This document shows positions 25,672-36,425 of a stretch of 64,000 nucleotides of DNA, one piece after another (the stretch's first letter is position 1; each line of letters starts with the position of its first letter). Below the pieces are notes generated by a model that was not told the DNA's origin, did not search any database, and worked only from the letters and a program-made list of their open reading frames with translations. The DNA lies in NCBI RefSeq assembly GCF_002115745.1, contig NZ_JFKB01000010.1, positions 1 to 64,000 of the forward strand, read 5' to 3'. Origin of the DNA: Thalassospira alkalitolerans (GTDB lineage Bacteria; Pseudomonadota; Alphaproteobacteria; Rhodospirillales; Thalassospiraceae). Made by a program: the position numbers and the translations under genes.

Positions 25672-27066
25672 TCAGACCGCAGGACTTCTGCGCCGCAGCA
25701 CTGCAAACATTTCCAGATGCGTTGACCACAGGAACTGATCAACCGGCATAACTTCCTGCACTTCGTAACCGCCATTACGCAACATCCGTATATCGCGAGC
25801 AAAGGTTGCCGGGTTACAGGATACTGCAAGAACCCATTCAGGCCCATCCACCGCAAGGTTTTCACATTGCGCCAGCGCACCGGCACGCGGCGGATCAAAA
25901 AGGACAAGGTCAAGCCCCGAAAGTTCGGATCGATCAAGAGGACGCCGGAACAGATCGCGGTCTACAACCTTGATCGGGCTGGCTGATTGACCAACCGCGT
26001 ATTGCAAACTGCGAACTGCCCGTGGATCACTTTCAACCGCCAGCACATTGCGCCGATCCCCGCCAAGGGCCAAGGCAAAGGTAAAGCTTCCTATCCCGCA
26101 AAACAGGTCTGCAACATGACGGGCTGGAATCTGTTGCAAGGCCGTTTTGATCGCATTGGCCAGAGTTACCTCGCCCGTATGCGTCGCCTGAAGGAACCCC
26201 CCCGGCGGCACAGGAACGACAACGCCTTCGAAGGTTACAGTCGGGGTCCGCCGAGCGGCAACCGGTTCATCAATCGCATCGCCAACCTTCCAGCTTAGCC
26301 GCGCCAGATCCTGATCTTGGGCAAGCTCGGCCAGATCCTGGCGCATATCAAGCCCCGGTTCTGCACTGGCGTGGATCACCACATCAAGGCCGTTATCAAC
26401 AAGGGTAACGAAAAGCTCGTTCACGACCTTTGCCGCAGCCAGATCACAGGCACGTAGAAAAGTCGCAAACGCATCGCGAAATGCCATCAGACCTGGATGG
26501 AGAACGGCACAATCGGTAATATCAATCACCGTGTGACTGAAACGACCATGAAAACCGACATGCACCCCCGATCCACTGACGTGCACCGCAAACCCGGCTC
26601 GGCGGCGCGTGGCCGGTGGCGATATTTCGACCGCCCCGACAAGATTTTCCGCATCATCAGGCTCAATCCCGGCACGTTGCAGGGCGATGACCGCCTTTTG
26701 ACGTTTCCAGTCACGATATGCCGCGTCATCAAGATGCTGAAGCGCACAGCCACCGCAGCTTTGAAAATGGCTACATCGCGGTTCACTTGCCGGTGCGCTT
26801 CGGGTGATAAGCTCGATCAGTTCTGCGCCATATCCGTCGCCGCGCTTCTGGCGCAATGCGACGCGCACTTCGTCACCGGGCAACACACAATCGACATAGG
26901 CAATAATATTGGCACCATTTGGTACGGTTACGCTGGCAATCCCATCACCGCGTGCGCCGATTTCGCGAATTGTTGCCGTTGTTTCAAAACCGATCAACGG
27001 ATCACGACGAGGCGCGGCCTTGCGGCGCCCACCGCGGGCACGGGAATTACGGGGATGTTGTTTCAT
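25672..27066 (-). CDS. RumA/RlmD-type RNA uracil-C5 methyltransferase
   Basis: This 464-residue SAM-dependent RNA methyltransferase begins with a basic tail, then a TRAM domain (about 24-90). Iron-sulfur-type cysteines CSHFQSCGGC follow, then a methyltransferase fold with HVADLFCGIGSFTFALA, LFDPPRAGA and the catalytic Cys in VLAVSCNPATFARDI. Members make m5U in 23S rRNA or tRNA; which uracil is modified cannot be told. The ATG at 27066 is chosen because it has a strong AAAGAGAGAG site. A longer frame up to 27333 adds 89 residues without similarity. Confidence 0.88.
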   Translation of the reverse strand: MKQHPRNSRARGGRRKAAPRRDPLIGFETTATIREIGARGDGIASVTVPNGANIIAYVDCVLPGDEVRVALRQKRGDGYGAELIELITRSAPASEPRCSHFQSCGGCALQHLDDAAYRDWKRQKAVIALQRAGIEPDDAENLVGAVEISPPATRRRAGFAVHVSGSGVHVGFHGRFSHTVIDITDCAVLHPGLMAFRDAFATFLRACDLAAAKVVNELFVTLVDNGLDVVIHASAEPGLDMRQDLAELAQDQDLARLSWKVGDAIDEPVAARRTPTVTFEGVVVPVPPGGFLQATHTGEVTLANAIKTALQQIPARHVADLFCGIGSFTFALALGGDRRNVLAVESDPRAVRSLQYAVGQSASPIKVVDRDLFRRPLDRSELSGLDLVLFDPPRAGALAQCENLAVDGPEWVLAVSCNPATFARDIRMLRNGGYEVQEVMPVDQFLWSTHLEMFAVLRRRSPAV

Positions 27067-27478
27067 AAACTCTCTCTTTGGTCGGGCATTTCGGGCGCGC
27101 ATTGCGGGATGCCGCACCGGGCATCGACATACACCAAATAGACGCTCAGGAACAGACCCGCACGAAGGTACAGATGACAGATCGCTTGAAATCAGCACCT
27201 TTGGGCAGAAACTATTCTTCTGAGCAGGTCCTATTTGAAATTTATTCATATTTGGCTGCACGCAAGCCCTTAAAATTGTGCAAGAATACCCACATAAACA
27301 ACCTAGCGGATTAATTTTGGAATCATGATCCACAGGCGTGCTATTTTTTATCTTTGCAGAAAAGTCGTCTGGTCAAAGTGATGGGTGCTATAGATACTGC
27401 TTGGTGCAAGCCTTGCTAACGATCTGAAATGAAAAACAAAATACACGGTGCAACGTTGACGTCGTGCTTGGGGAATAT

Positions 27479-30076
27479 ATGGCAGAAGACATCCAGCAAT
27501 CAGAAGACTCCGCTGTCCGGCGGAAAACCGGCATTCGCAAACAGGCGCTGCTTGCCGGTTTTGCGATAGGCATTGTTCTGGCGCTGGCGACCTTCCTGCT
27601 CTGGAGCAACGCGCGGCAGAACCGCGACACCATGTTACTGTCCTCGGCCCGGATCATGTCGACAGGCATCGCACGTCAGATCAAACAGCTTGTCGATAGT
27701 AACCTGCATGTCATCGAGAATTTTGCTGATAACTGGCAAAATGGCCCCCCGGTCGAAGAACGCGATTATCTAAGCCTTGCGACCCCATTACAGGCCCGTT
27801 TCCCGGCTCTTCAGGCAATCAACTGGGTCACGCCCAACTATATTATCCTGTATGTTGCCCCGATCAAAGGCAATGTCCCGGCAATGGGGGCCGATCTTAA
27901 ACGCCACCCGATTGCCGGTCCCGTTCTTGATATCGCCCTTGATCAGCGCCGCACCCAGATAACCCCGACCCTTGAATTGCTTCAAGGCGGTCGAGGCTTT
28001 GCCGTCTATACCCCGGTGCTTGACCATGAAGGTCAGATTGTCGGCATCATCAATGGCGTGGTTCGAATCCGAACTATGCTGACCTCGGTCATCGATGACG
28101 ATGGAATCGTCGGATATTCCGTTCGCGTCCGCGAAGGCGATACCGTTCTGTTTGACCTTCAGGGCGAAGGCGACACACTAAATCTGCAACAAACAGCCAA
28201 TATCGATATCGCCGGTCGCCAATGGCAGATTGATGTGATCGCAGATCCGACCCTGGCCAATCAGGCGATGTTCAGCCCGGAACTGGTTCTGTTCATCGGG
28301 GCTGCCATCACCATCATCATGACATTGATCGTGTTTGTTTTGACCAACCGGCAGCCGCGCATGTCAAACCGCATCATTCATCACATGCGCACGCCTGATG
28401 ATATCAACGACCTGTCGCTGGCGATTACACGTCTGGATGGTCACCTGAAATCAATGACGCCGGAAACTGCGGATTTCTTTGATTTGCGCGAAGAGGATTA
28501 CGGCTTTATCCGGTTCTATAATCTTGCACCCGAATTCCAGTCAGATGGCACGGCATCACGCCGTGCACAGGAAAAAATGTTGCTCGCGATCAATCGCGGT
28601 GATGAAGAGTTTCGCCGCGAATGGGTCGTGCGCAGCGCCGAGGGTGTACATGTCGTCTGCGATCTGTCGATGAAGCCATCCATCGACCACGAAGACAGCG
28701 TCGATATCACGCTACATCACAACCCGGCGGCCAATGCTTCGGTCAACCGTCTGCGTTACCTTGCCACCCACGATCCGATGACGGGTCTGCCCAACCGCGC
28801 TCTTTTTGACGACCGTCTAAATCAGGCCGTTGCCCACGCCAAGCGCTATGAAAAGCTTTTATCCGTTCTGGTCGTCGACATTGATAATTTCCGGGCCATC
28901 AATGACCGGTTCGGATCAGAAATCGGCGATGAAACACTGCGCACGGTTTCAGGTCGCCTGCGGGCGACGGTGCGGGAAAAAGACACCTGCGCACGTTTTT
29001 CGGGCGATATGTTTGCCGTCATCGCAACCGATTTATCCGAGGCTGAAGGTGCTGCACTCGTTGCGGAACGCATCGTCGAAGCCATGTCCCAACCGATCCA
29101 AAGCGGTGGCAGTGAAGAAATCCGTCTGCATGTCAGTGTCGGTGTTGCCCTTTATCCCAACGATGCCCGTGCACCGTCACAATTGCTGGCCAATGCCGAT
29201 GCCGCGATGTATCGCGCCCAGAAATCAGCAGAATCGTCTTATTGCTTCTTTGTCGAGACGATGAACAGCGTGATGCATGCGCGTCTGTCGATGGAAACCC
29301 AACTGCGCAGGGCCGTAGACGAAAAACGCTTTATTCTGGAATTCCAGCCGCGCTTTCGCACATCAGATCGTGTGCTTACCGGGTTCGAGGCCCTTTTGCG
29401 CTGGATCGATGAAAGCGGCAAACGGCGCCTGCCGCCCGACTTCATCGCAGTTGCCGACCGTACCGGATTGTTATCGCCACTTGGGCGATGGATCATTGAA
29501 ACCGTCTGTGCCCAAATCGCCGCCTGGCGTGACGACGGCTATACCCCGGTTCCAGTGGCATTAAACGTTTCAAGCCGCCAGTTCATTCAGGCCGATCTGA
29601 TCAAGAACATTGTCGAACTGACCAATGCGCATGAAATCGATCCGGCCATGATTGAAGTCGAAGTGTCCGAGGAAATTGCCATGCGCGATCCCGAACGCGC
29701 CCTTGGTCAATTTTACCGCTTTGCCGAGGCAGGCATTGGTTTGACCCTGGATCACTTTGCCGCTGCCAATACGTCGCTGCGTTACCTTAAACGGTTCCCG
29801 GTTCAGCGCATCAAGCTGTCAAAAGCCTTGTTTAGCATCGCACTTGATGAACAGCCCGAAAACAGCATCCTTCAACCGGCAATTCGCCTGTGCAAAAGCC
29901 TGAACCGCAAGGTTGTCGCCGTCGGAGTCGAGACCGAGGATCAACTTGCGGTCCTGCAAGCTGCCGATTGTGACGAATTGCAGGGCTTCCTGCTTTTGCC
30001 GCCGGTTGATGCCTCGGAAACGGCCGCGTTGCTCAACCGCCGAACCCCGGCTGAAAAGCCAATCGTTCACAACTGA
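27479..30076 (+). CDS. Membrane sensor with degenerate GGDEF and EAL domains
   Basis: The protein has about 865 residues with a membrane helix near residues 20-42, a periplasmic CHASE-like sensor domain (about 50-265) and a second helix near 270-292. Cytoplasmic PAS-like, GGDEF and EAL domains follow. The GGDEF signature is SGDMF (508-512), so cyclase activity is unlikely, but the inhibitory-site motif REKD, nine residues before it, is kept. The EAL domain keeps EAL at 637-639 but has DHFAAA at 758-763 where DDFGTG is expected and VGVET where EGVET is expected. Both enzyme sites look broken while c-di-GMP binding could survive, so it is more likely a receptor than an enzyme. The ATG at 27479 has a GGGGAA site; a GTG at 27464 is an alternative. 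Confidence 0.9.
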   Translation: MAEDIQQSEDSAVRRKTGIRKQALLAGFAIGIVLALATFLLWSNARQNRDTMLLSSARIMSTGIARQIKQLVDSNLHVIENFADNWQNGPPVEERDYLSLATPLQARFPALQAINWVTPNYIILYVAPIKGNVPAMGADLKRHPIAGPVLDIALDQRRTQITPTLELLQGGRGFAVYTPVLDHEGQIVGIINGVVRIRTMLTSVIDDDGIVGYSVRVREGDTVLFDLQGEGDTLNLQQTANIDIAGRQWQIDVIADPTLANQAMFSPELVLFIGAAITIIMTLIVFVLTNRQPRMSNRIIHHMRTPDDINDLSLAITRLDGHLKSMTPETADFFDLREEDYGFIRFYNLAPEFQSDGTASRRAQEKMLLAINRGDEEFRREWVVRSAEGVHVVCDLSMKPSIDHEDSVDITLHHNPAANASVNRLRYLATHDPMTGLPNRALFDDRLNQAVAHAKRYEKLLSVLVVDIDNFRAINDRFGSEIGDETLRTVSGRLRATVREKDTCARFSGDMFAVIATDLSEAEGAALVAERIVEAMSQPIQSGGSEEIRLHVSVGVALYPNDARAPSQLLANADAAMYRAQKSAESSYCFFVETMNSVMHARLSMETQLRRAVDEKRFILEFQPRFRTSDRVLTGFEALLRWIDESGKRRLPPDFIAVADRTGLLSPLGRWIIETVCAQIAAWRDDGYTPVPVALNVSSRQFIQADLIKNIVELTNAHEIDPAMIEVEVSEEIAMRDPERALGQFYRFAEAGIGLTLDHFAAANTSLRYLKRFPVQRIKLSKALFSIALDEQPENSILQPAIRLCKSLNRKVVAVGVETEDQLAVLQAADCDELQGFLLLPPVDASETAALLNRRTPAEKPIVHN

Positions 30077-30130
30077 GCCCTCAGGAATTTCAGGCTAACG
30101 GGTTCCAGGTTCAGAACGAAACATCAAACA

Positions 30131-30160
30131 AAAAAGCAGGGCACGAACGCCCTGCTTTTT
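30131..30160. terminator. Bidirectional rho-independent terminator
   Basis: AAAAAGCAGGGC and GCCCTGCTTTTT form a perfect 12-bp stem with a 6-nt loop and A/T tracts on both sides. It sits between the convergent GGDEF-EAL and mgtE genes. Confidence 0.92.
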
Positions 30161-30184
30161 TACATATTACCTGCTTATCTGCGA

Positions 30185-31591
30185 TTACAGCAGAATTACT
30201 GCCGCCAATCCCAGAAAGGCAAAGAACCCAACCACATCGGTGATCGTTGTCAAAAATACAGCCGACGATACTGCGGGATCAATTCCGGCCCGTTCCAATC
30301 CCAACGGGATCAACGCCCCAAAAAAACCGGCAAACAACAGATTGATCACCATCGCAATACCAATAACACTGCCCAGCAGCACGTCGCCGAACCAGAACCA
30401 TGTAACCCCGCCTGCCAGAACAGCAAAGGCAACGCCGTTAAGACCACATACCGCCACTTCCTTGCGGACAACACGCCAGGCATTTGTACTGGTCAATTCA
30501 CGGGTCGCAATCGCACGTACAGCAACCGTCAGGGTCTGGGTGCCCGCATTTCCGCCCATCGAGGCGACAATCGGCATCAGCACAGCCAAGGCAACAAGTT
30601 GCTGAATGGTCCCTTCAAAAGCGCCAATTACCATCGATGCCGCAATCGCAGTGCCAAGATTGACCAGCAACCAGGTAAAGCGTGATCGCGTGGTATCAAA
30701 AATGGCACTTGAAAGGTCATCTTCCTCGCCGACACCAGCAAGGCGCATCATATCTTCTTCGTATTCTTCATCGATAACATCGACGACGTCATCGACCGTG
30801 ATGACACCGACCAACCGACCGCTGTCGTCAACCACAGGTGCCGAAATAAGGTCGCGCTGACGGAACAGATGGGCGACATTTTCCTGTTCTTCCGTCACAG
30901 CAACGGTGCGCATATTTTCCGCATCCATCACATCACGGATCAGAACCGGACGGTTGGTACGGATTGCACGTGACAGCGGCACAATGCCGACCGGGCTATA
31001 GCGCGGATCAACAACGATGATATCGTAAAAATCATCCGGAAGGTTTTTTGCTGAACGCAGGAAATCGATCGTCTGACCAACAGACCAGTAATCCGGGATC
31101 GCCACCAGCTCGCGCTGCATAATACGACCGGCGGTATATTCCGGATAGGACAGAGCTTCTTCAACGCGCGCACGTTCAATATCGGAAAGCCCGCCCAGAA
31201 TTTCCTTCTGGTCTTCTGCTTCCAGATATTCGACGACCTCGACCACGTCATCCGAATCGAGTTCGGAAATCGCTTCGGCCACGGCTTCGGTACCGAGCAG
31301 CGAAATGACTTCTTCACGCAGGTCGTCATCAAGTTCGGTCAGAAGTTCCGGATCAAAATCCGGACGGATCAGTTCAACAAGTTTCGCGCGCTGATTGCTG
31401 CTTGCCCACCCCAAAAGGTCGGCAATATCGGCAAAGTGCAGCTCGGAAATCAGTTCGTCGGCACGCGCGAAATCATCATCGCCAAGTGCATCAATAATCT
31501 CGCGGGCATATTCAGGAGTAAGATCGACATATTCATCGCCAGACGAAGCGTTTTCTGCCGGGCGTTCCAGTTCTTCGACCTGGTCTGTCAT
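30185..31591 (-). CDS. mgtE: MgtE-type magnesium transporter
   Basis: This 468-residue protein has an acidic N-terminal MgtE_N helical domain (about 25-130), two CBS domains (about 135-265) and a five-helix membrane domain. The membrane domain includes MPIVASMGGNAGTQTLTVAVRA, the family's ion-pathway signature. MgtE is a Mg2+-selective channel gated by Mg2+ binding to the cytoplasmic domains. All parts are present at normal length. It ends at a strong shared terminator. No Mg-sensing leader RNA was recognised in the 152 bp before it. Confidence 0.95.
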   Translation of the reverse strand: MTDQVEELERPAENASSGDEYVDLTPEYAREIIDALGDDDFARADELISELHFADIADLLGWASSNQRAKLVELIRPDFDPELLTELDDDLREEVISLLGTEAVAEAISELDSDDVVEVVEYLEAEDQKEILGGLSDIERARVEEALSYPEYTAGRIMQRELVAIPDYWSVGQTIDFLRSAKNLPDDFYDIIVVDPRYSPVGIVPLSRAIRTNRPVLIRDVMDAENMRTVAVTEEQENVAHLFRQRDLISAPVVDDSGRLVGVITVDDVVDVIDEEYEEDMMRLAGVGEEDDLSSAIFDTTRSRFTWLLVNLGTAIAASMVIGAFEGTIQQLVALAVLMPIVASMGGNAGTQTLTVAVRAIATRELTSTNAWRVVRKEVAVCGLNGVAFAVLAGGVTWFWFGDVLLGSVIGIAMVINLLFAGFFGALIPLGLERAGIDPAVSSAVFLTTITDVVGFFAFLGLAAVILL

Positions 31592-31649
31592 TTGCCCCTC
31601 CCTGATTTATGTGCTGCGTTACAACCGTACCTGAATTTGACTTAAAAAT

Positions 31650-31678
31650 GCCGTGCCGGACCTGACGCCCGACACGGC
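31650..31678 (-). terminator. Terminator after malic enzyme gene
   Basis: On the minus strand GCCGTGTCGGG and CCGGCACGGC pair (with a G-U) around a short loop and are followed by ATTTTT. It separates the malic enzyme gene from mgtE. Confidence 0.75.
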
Positions 31679-31743
31679 TGTTTCTGCGCTATCATCCTTG
31701 CCCGGTCAAGGGCCAGGACCACAACACCGACCGCAATCTGCGG

Positions 31744-34035
31744 TTATTTGTTGTCTTGACTGCGATTAATTGCATCGACCACGGCAACGGCGCTCATATT
31801 GACAATACCGCGCACCGTAATCGACGGGCTGACCACATGGGCCGGTTTTGCCGCCCCGACCAAGATCGGACCGACCGGCAAACCATCCCCAAGCATCTTG
31901 ACCATATTGTATGAGATGTTCGCCGCATCAAGGGTTGGCATCACTAATAGATTGGCCGAACCTTTCAGCATCGAATTTGGGAAAATACGTGCCCGGATTT
32001 CTTCGGAAATCGCGGCATCCGCATGCATCTCACCCTCAATCTCAAGATCGGGGGCCAATGTTCGGATCAATTGCAACGCATCACGCATCTTGCAGGCTGA
32101 TTTGTTTTCATGGCTGCCGAAGTTCGAATGCGAAATCAGGGCGGCTTTTGGCGTGATACCAAAACGTTTGACCACATCAGCGGCCATAATGGCCGTTTCC
32201 GCGACATGTTCCGGGGTCGGATCGACCGAAACATAGGTATCGGTCAGGAAGAACGTCCCCTGTTTCATGATCATCATGTTGACGGTCGAGAAATCAGTCA
32301 CCCCTTTCTGCACGCCAACAAGATTACGCACATAGCGCAGATGACGCAGGAAACCGCCCTGACAACCGCATAGCATTGCATCCACTTCCCCACGACGCAG
32401 CATAAGGGCTGCGATCACGGTCGGACGGGTCCGTACGATTGAACGGGCATATTCCGGGTTAATCCCGCGACGCCCCATGATGTTGTGGAAATCCTGCCAG
32501 TCCTGTTCGAAATGCGGATTGTCCTCTGGATCATGGATTTCAACCTGTTCGTCCGGAATCAGACGCAAGCCAATCTCGGCAATCCGTTCAAGGATTACAT
32601 CGCGACGCCCGATCAGAACCGGATGACAAACACCGTCATCAACCAGAACCTGACAGGCCTGAAGAACACGGCGCGATTCACCCTCGGGATAGACAACGCG
32701 CTTTTTGTGGGCACGCGCCATATCAAAGACCGGCTTCATCACCAGCCCCGACCGGAAGACGAAACCTTCAAGTTGCTGGCGATAGGCATCGAAATCAGTG
32801 ATCGGACGTTTGGCAACACCGCTATCCATGGCTGCCTTTGCCACACGTGGCGGGATTTCAAGCATCAGGCGCGGATCAAACGGTTTCGGAATTAAGTATT
32901 CCGGTCCGAAACGAAGCTCCTGCCCGCCATAAGCGGCCGCCACGATGTCGGAAACCTCGGCAGTTGCCAAATCGGCAATCGCCTCGACCGCGGCAATTTT
33001 CATTTCTTCGTTGATCTCGGTCGCGGCAACATCAAGCGCCCCACGGAACAGGAACGGGAAACACAGGACATTGTTGACCTGGTTCGGATAATCCGTACGC
33101 CCAGTCGCCATGACGGCATCCGGGCGGATTTTCTTCACCAGTTCCGGGGAAACTTCCGGGGTTGGGTTAGCCAGCGCCATAATGATCGGACGTTCGCCCA
33201 TCTTGCGCAACTCTTCCTCGCCCATGATATTTGGTGCGGAAAGCCCCAGGAACACATCAGCCCCTTCGATCACATCACTTAAGGTCCGGGCATTCGTATC
33301 GATGGCATATTCCGCTTTCCACGGGTCCATCTCTTCCTTGCGGCCCTTATAAGCCACACCGAAACGGTCCGTGACCGTGATGTTTTCGCGCGGCAGCCCC
33401 ATCGACACCAAAAGGTTCAGACAGGCAAGTGCCGCCGCACCGGCACCAGACGTCACCAAGCGAACCTTGGTGATGTCCTTGCCAACAACGCGAAGAGCAT
33501 TTCGAACGGCCGCGGCCACACAAATTGCGGTTCCGTGCTGATCATCATGGAAAATCGGAATGCTACAGCGTTCGCGCAGCGCTTTCTCGATGATGAAGCA
33601 TTCTGGCGCCTTAATGTCTTCTAGGTTAATACCCCCAAAAGTCGGCTCAAGCGCCGCAACGAGATCGATAAATTTCTGCGGATCCGTTTGATCAACCTCA
33701 AGATCGAAGACATCGATATTGGCGAATTTCTTAAACAGAACCGCCTTGCCTTCCATCACCGGCTTGGAAGCCAGCGGGCCAATTGCACCAAGGCCCAGAA
33801 CGGCTGTACCATTGGTAATCACACCAACCAAATTGCCGCGCGCAGTATATTCGGCTACGGTTTCGGGGTCTTTGACGATTTCTTCACAGGCGAATGCAAC
33901 GCCCGGCGAATATGCCAGCGCAAGATCACGCTGGTTCGCAAGTGTTGTGGTCGCCGTAACCGACAGCTTTCCCGGGGTGGGATACCGGTGATAGTCCAAA
34001 GCTGCTTCGCGCAGCTTGTCATTTCCGTTTTCCAT
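31744..34035 (-). CDS. maeB: NADP-dependent malic enzyme fused to phosphotransacetylase-like domain
   Basis: This 763-residue two-part protein begins with malic enzyme N-terminal and NAD-binding domains (about 15-420), with [21 protein letters not shown], an HDDQHGTA active-site stretch and [16 protein letters not shown]. The C-terminal part (about 430-760) resembles phosphate acetyltransferase. It converts malate to pyruvate and CO2 with NADP+, feeding NADPH and gluconeogenesis or TCA balance. In known MaeB proteins the PTA-like part is regulatory and not catalytic. The ATG at 34035 has an AAAAGG site; an upstream in-frame start at 34068 has none. It is monocistronic. Confidence 0.95.
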   Translation of the reverse strand: MENGNDKLREAALDYHRYPTPGKLSVTATTTLANQRDLALAYSPGVAFACEEIVKDPETVAEYTARGNLVGVITNGTAVLGLGAIGPLASKPVMEGKAVLFKKFANIDVFDLEVDQTDPQKFIDLVAALEPTFGGINLEDIKAPECFIIEKALRERCSIPIFHDDQHGTAICVAAAVRNALRVVGKDITKVRLVTSGAGAAALACLNLLVSMGLPRENITVTDRFGVAYKGRKEEMDPWKAEYAIDTNARTLSDVIEGADVFLGLSAPNIMGEEELRKMGERPIIMALANPTPEVSPELVKKIRPDAVMATGRTDYPNQVNNVLCFPFLFRGALDVAATEINEEMKIAAVEAIADLATAEVSDIVAAAYGGQELRFGPEYLIPKPFDPRLMLEIPPRVAKAAMDSGVAKRPITDFDAYRQQLEGFVFRSGLVMKPVFDMARAHKKRVVYPEGESRRVLQACQVLVDDGVCHPVLIGRRDVILERIAEIGLRLIPDEQVEIHDPEDNPHFEQDWQDFHNIMGRRGINPEYARSIVRTRPTVIAALMLRRGEVDAMLCGCQGGFLRHLRYVRNLVGVQKGVTDFSTVNMMIMKQGTFFLTDTYVSVDPTPEHVAETAIMAADVVKRFGITPKAALISHSNFGSHENKSACKMRDALQLIRTLAPDLEIEGEMHADAAISEEIRARIFPNSMLKGSANLLVMPTLDAANISYNMVKMLGDGLPVGPILVGAAKPAHVVSPSITVRGIVNMSAVAVVDAINRSQDNK

Positions 34036-34250
34036 TATAATACCTTTTAATTTCAGGTATTTGAACAAATTTAACCGATTTACGGTTAAGTCCTGAATGT
34101 TTTGTCTTTAAGTGGGGCACACAACGTAGAGCACTTTTAGGTTGGTTTGAAGCATTCTGTTCAAATCATTGCTACGGCACAGCATTGCATAAATTTCAAG
34201 GCCGCACCGCAACTTTCCACGTTTCATATGGGGATGATCACAAACGAAAA

Positions 34251-34272
34251 AACCCGCCATCACTGGCGGGTT
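34251..34272 (-). terminator. Terminator after tRNA-Leu
   Basis: AACCCGCCA-tcac-TGGCGGGTT is a perfect 9-bp stem with T-rich sequence after it on the minus strand, just downstream of the tRNA 3' end. Confidence 0.85.
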
Positions 34273-34310
34273 CTTTTTCGTGACCTTTCCCGAAGGATCA
34301 GTCCAGATAA

Positions 34311-34397
34311 TGGTGCGGTCGAGAAGACTCGAACTTCCACGGGGGTTAGCCCACAGCGACCTCAACGCTGCGCGTCTACCAATTCCGCCACGACCGC
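34311..34397 (-). tRNA. tRNA-Leu (anticodon GAG)
   Basis: Read on the minus strand, the 7-bp acceptor GCGGTCG/CGACCGC, discriminator A and encoded CCA (34311-34313) are clear. The D-arm contains GGAATTGGTAGACGC, the anticodon loop is TTGAGGT with anticodon GAG, a long variable arm is present as expected for tRNA-Leu, and the T-arm has GTTCGAGTC. Total length is 87 nt including CCA. A terminator follows. No integrase or direct repeat is next to it. Confidence 0.96.
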
Positions 34398-34502
34398 ATA
34401 TGTCTTGTCGACAAGCCCTTGAGGTAATTTTGTGGGCTTGCTTTGGTGCGGAAAGGGAGATAGCAAAAAGGTTCACCCTGATCAAGGGCTCATTTCACTT
34501 AT

Positions 34503-35207
34503 TTGACAGGAAAAATGCAAACCAACGCCCCATCCGCGCAAATCCCCGAATGGCGCACCGCCCCCGGGTTGGTCCCTTATCCCGAAGCACTGGCTGAAAT
34601 GGAAGCCCGCGCCGAGGCCATACATGATGGCAAAGCCACGGAACTCGTATGGTTTTTGGAACATCCACCGCTTTATACCGCGGGCACCAGCGCCCATATC
34701 GAGGATCTCGTCGATCCCGATCGCTTTCCTGTCTATGACGCGGGACGTGGTGGACAATATACCTATCACGGCCCCGGCCAGCGCACAGTTTACCTGATGA
34801 TGGACCTTAAAAAGCGTGGTCGCGATGTTCGCGCCTATGTTCACAGCCTTGAAGAATGGGTGATTCGCACCTTGGCCGTGCTTGGCATTGCCGGTGAACG
34901 CCGCGACGGTCGCGTTGGCATCTGGGTCGTCCGCGATGGTGGACGCGAAGAAAAAATCGCTGCCATCGGCGTCCGCATCCGGCGCTGGGTGACATTTCAT
35001 GGTATCGCAATCAACGTTAATCCGGACTTAGGCCATTTTGGCGGCATCATCCCCTGTGGCATTTCCGATCACGGGGTGACAAGCCTCGCCGATCTTGGCG
35101 TCGATATTTCTATGGTGGAACTCGATAGGCTGCTAAAACAGACCTTTGTCGATGTATTTCCCGGATTCGTTAATGACCGAGAGCCCGAAAAAAGTTGCCA
35201 CGAATAG
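34503..35207 (+). CDS. lipB: Octanoyl-[acyl-carrier protein]:protein transferase
   Basis: This 234-residue LipB moves octanoyl groups from ACP onto lipoyl domains of 2-oxoacid dehydrogenases and the glycine cleavage H protein. Motifs are [29 protein letters not shown] and [13 protein letters not shown] with catalytic Cys185. The conserved Lys lies in EEKIAAIG. The start may be 34503 or the second Met at 34515. The next gene, a diguanylate cyclase, overlaps or follows within 30 bp, so they probably share a transcript. Confidence 0.95.
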   Translation: MTGKMQTNAPSAQIPEWRTAPGLVPYPEALAEMEARAEAIHDGKATELVWFLEHPPLYTAGTSAHIEDLVDPDRFPVYDAGRGGQYTYHGPGQRTVYLMMDLKKRGRDVRAYVHSLEEWVIRTLAVLGIAGERRDGRVGIWVVRDGGREEKIAAIGVRIRRWVTFHGIAINVNPDLGHFGGIIPCGISDHGVTSLADLGVDISMVELDRLLKQTFVDVFPGFVNDREPEKSCHE

Positions 35208-36186
35208 CAAATCACCCACCGGAAAAATCCGGAAAATGGGTGAAAGCATCGCCGAGGTTGGTATGGCCGATGCGGAACGCGATATTCTGGCCGAACTCGA
35301 CAAGGCATTAAGCGAGCATATTTCCCTTATGCTCGGTTGGTGCCGCCATTTGGTCCTGCCCGCAGGAAAACCCGAAACAAGCGTCCATGATCATACCGAA
35401 GACCACGATTGCGACTTTGGGGCGTGGTATGCGCTTAATCGCCATAACAGGCTGATCGACCAACCTGCTGTTCATGCACTGGCGGCAACCCATGAACAGC
35501 TTCATGCATCAGCCAAGCGGCTTCTGGACGGCTATGACATTGATGGTGATGTCGACGAGGCCGAGTTTGAAATGATGTCGTTGCGCGCTGAATCGTTCTT
35601 TGCGCAATTGCGTCGCCTTGAACGTGCCTTTCGCACCGCCCGGTCTGATGTTGATCCGCTTACCGGCACCTATAACCGGCAAACCATGCTGGGCGATCTT
35701 AGTAACGAACGCGAACGCTCTGTGCGCACAGATACACCAACCGCCATTGCACTGGTCGATCTGGATCACTTTAAGCTGGTTAATGATACTTATGGCCATC
35801 AATCGGGCGATCTTGTGCTGCAATCGGTCGCGGGCATCCTGCAATCGCATGTCCGGCCTTTTGACAAGGTTTATCGTTATGGTGGCGAAGAATTCCTGAT
35901 CTGCCTGCCCAATGCCGATATGAAACAATGCGCCCGCGTTCTTGAACGCCTGCGCCGCGTGATCGAAGCATCCCCGGTCACACTGACCGATGGCTCCATC
36001 CTGCCCGTCACGGCATCTATTGGGGCCGCCCCGATGACCAAAACCCGAACCATAGAACAGATCATCGAAAAAGCGGACCAGGCGCTTTATGCGGCCAAAG
36101 AAGGCGGACGCAACAAAATCCGCGTCTGGCGCAATCCGGATAGCAACAAAGCAGTCAAAAGCGATAACGACACGCCAAAGGCCTGA
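35173..36186 (+). CDS. Zinc-sensing (CZB) diguanylate cyclase, DgcZ-like
   Basis: This protein of about 337 residues has a chemoreceptor zinc-binding (CZB) domain followed by GGDEF. Counting from the ATG at 35173, His49, Cys80, His107 and His111 match the order and nearly the spacing of the four zinc ligands of E. coli DgcZ, with the [12 protein letters not shown] signature around the Cys. The GGDEF domain (about 178-330) has intact GGEEF and an inhibitory RPFD motif nine residues before it, so it should make c-di-GMP with product feedback. In DgcZ zinc represses activity. Other starts are an ATG at 35236, just past the lipB stop and with GGAAAA before it, and a TTG at 35146. Confidence 0.88.
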   Translation: MTESPKKVATNSKSPTGKIRKMGESIAEVGMADAERDILAELDKALSEHISLMLGWCRHLVLPAGKPETSVHDHTEDHDCDFGAWYALNRHNRLIDQPAVHALAATHEQLHASAKRLLDGYDIDGDVDEAEFEMMSLRAESFFAQLRRLERAFRTARSDVDPLTGTYNRQTMLGDLSNERERSVRTDTPTAIALVDLDHFKLVNDTYGHQSGDLVLQSVAGILQSHVRPFDKVYRYGGEEFLICLPNADMKQCARVLERLRRVIEASPVTLTDGSILPVTASIGAAPMTKTRTIEQIIEKADQALYAAKEGGRNKIRVWRNPDSNKAVKSDNDTPKA

Positions 36187-36322
36187 ATTGAATTGGGATC
36201 CTCGTTATTGCACCAAATCCACTCGTAGGTTGCTGCGCATTGCAAGCCTTTCCCGCCTGAGAACACAAAAAATTTTCCGTACTGCAATCTTGTCTTCACA
36301 AGTTGGAAACATATCTACAAAC

Positions 36323-36328
36323 TATAAT
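36323..36328 (+). promoter_or_regulatory. Candidate -10 element and long leader of the winged-helix/RMF-like gene
   Basis: A perfect TATAAT at 36323-36328 lies about 98 bp before the ATG. Its best -35 partner, CAAGTT 18 bp upstream, is weak. The leader can pair GGCAGC with GCTGCC about 45 nt later. Transcription start is not proven. Confidence 0.3.
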
Positions 36329-36425
36329 AATAAAAGGCAGCAAGGTCCGGAGACGGTCCTGAAAAGAGAGAGAAAAAGCGCTGCCCCTGGGAGGGAATTC
36401 GGTTCGGACAGAACGGAGGACCCTG

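Noticed and set aside
34280-34597. Plus-strand frame of 105 residues across tRNA-Leu
   Set aside because: It is a translation of the complement of tRNA-Leu and runs into lipB in another frame; no ribosome site.
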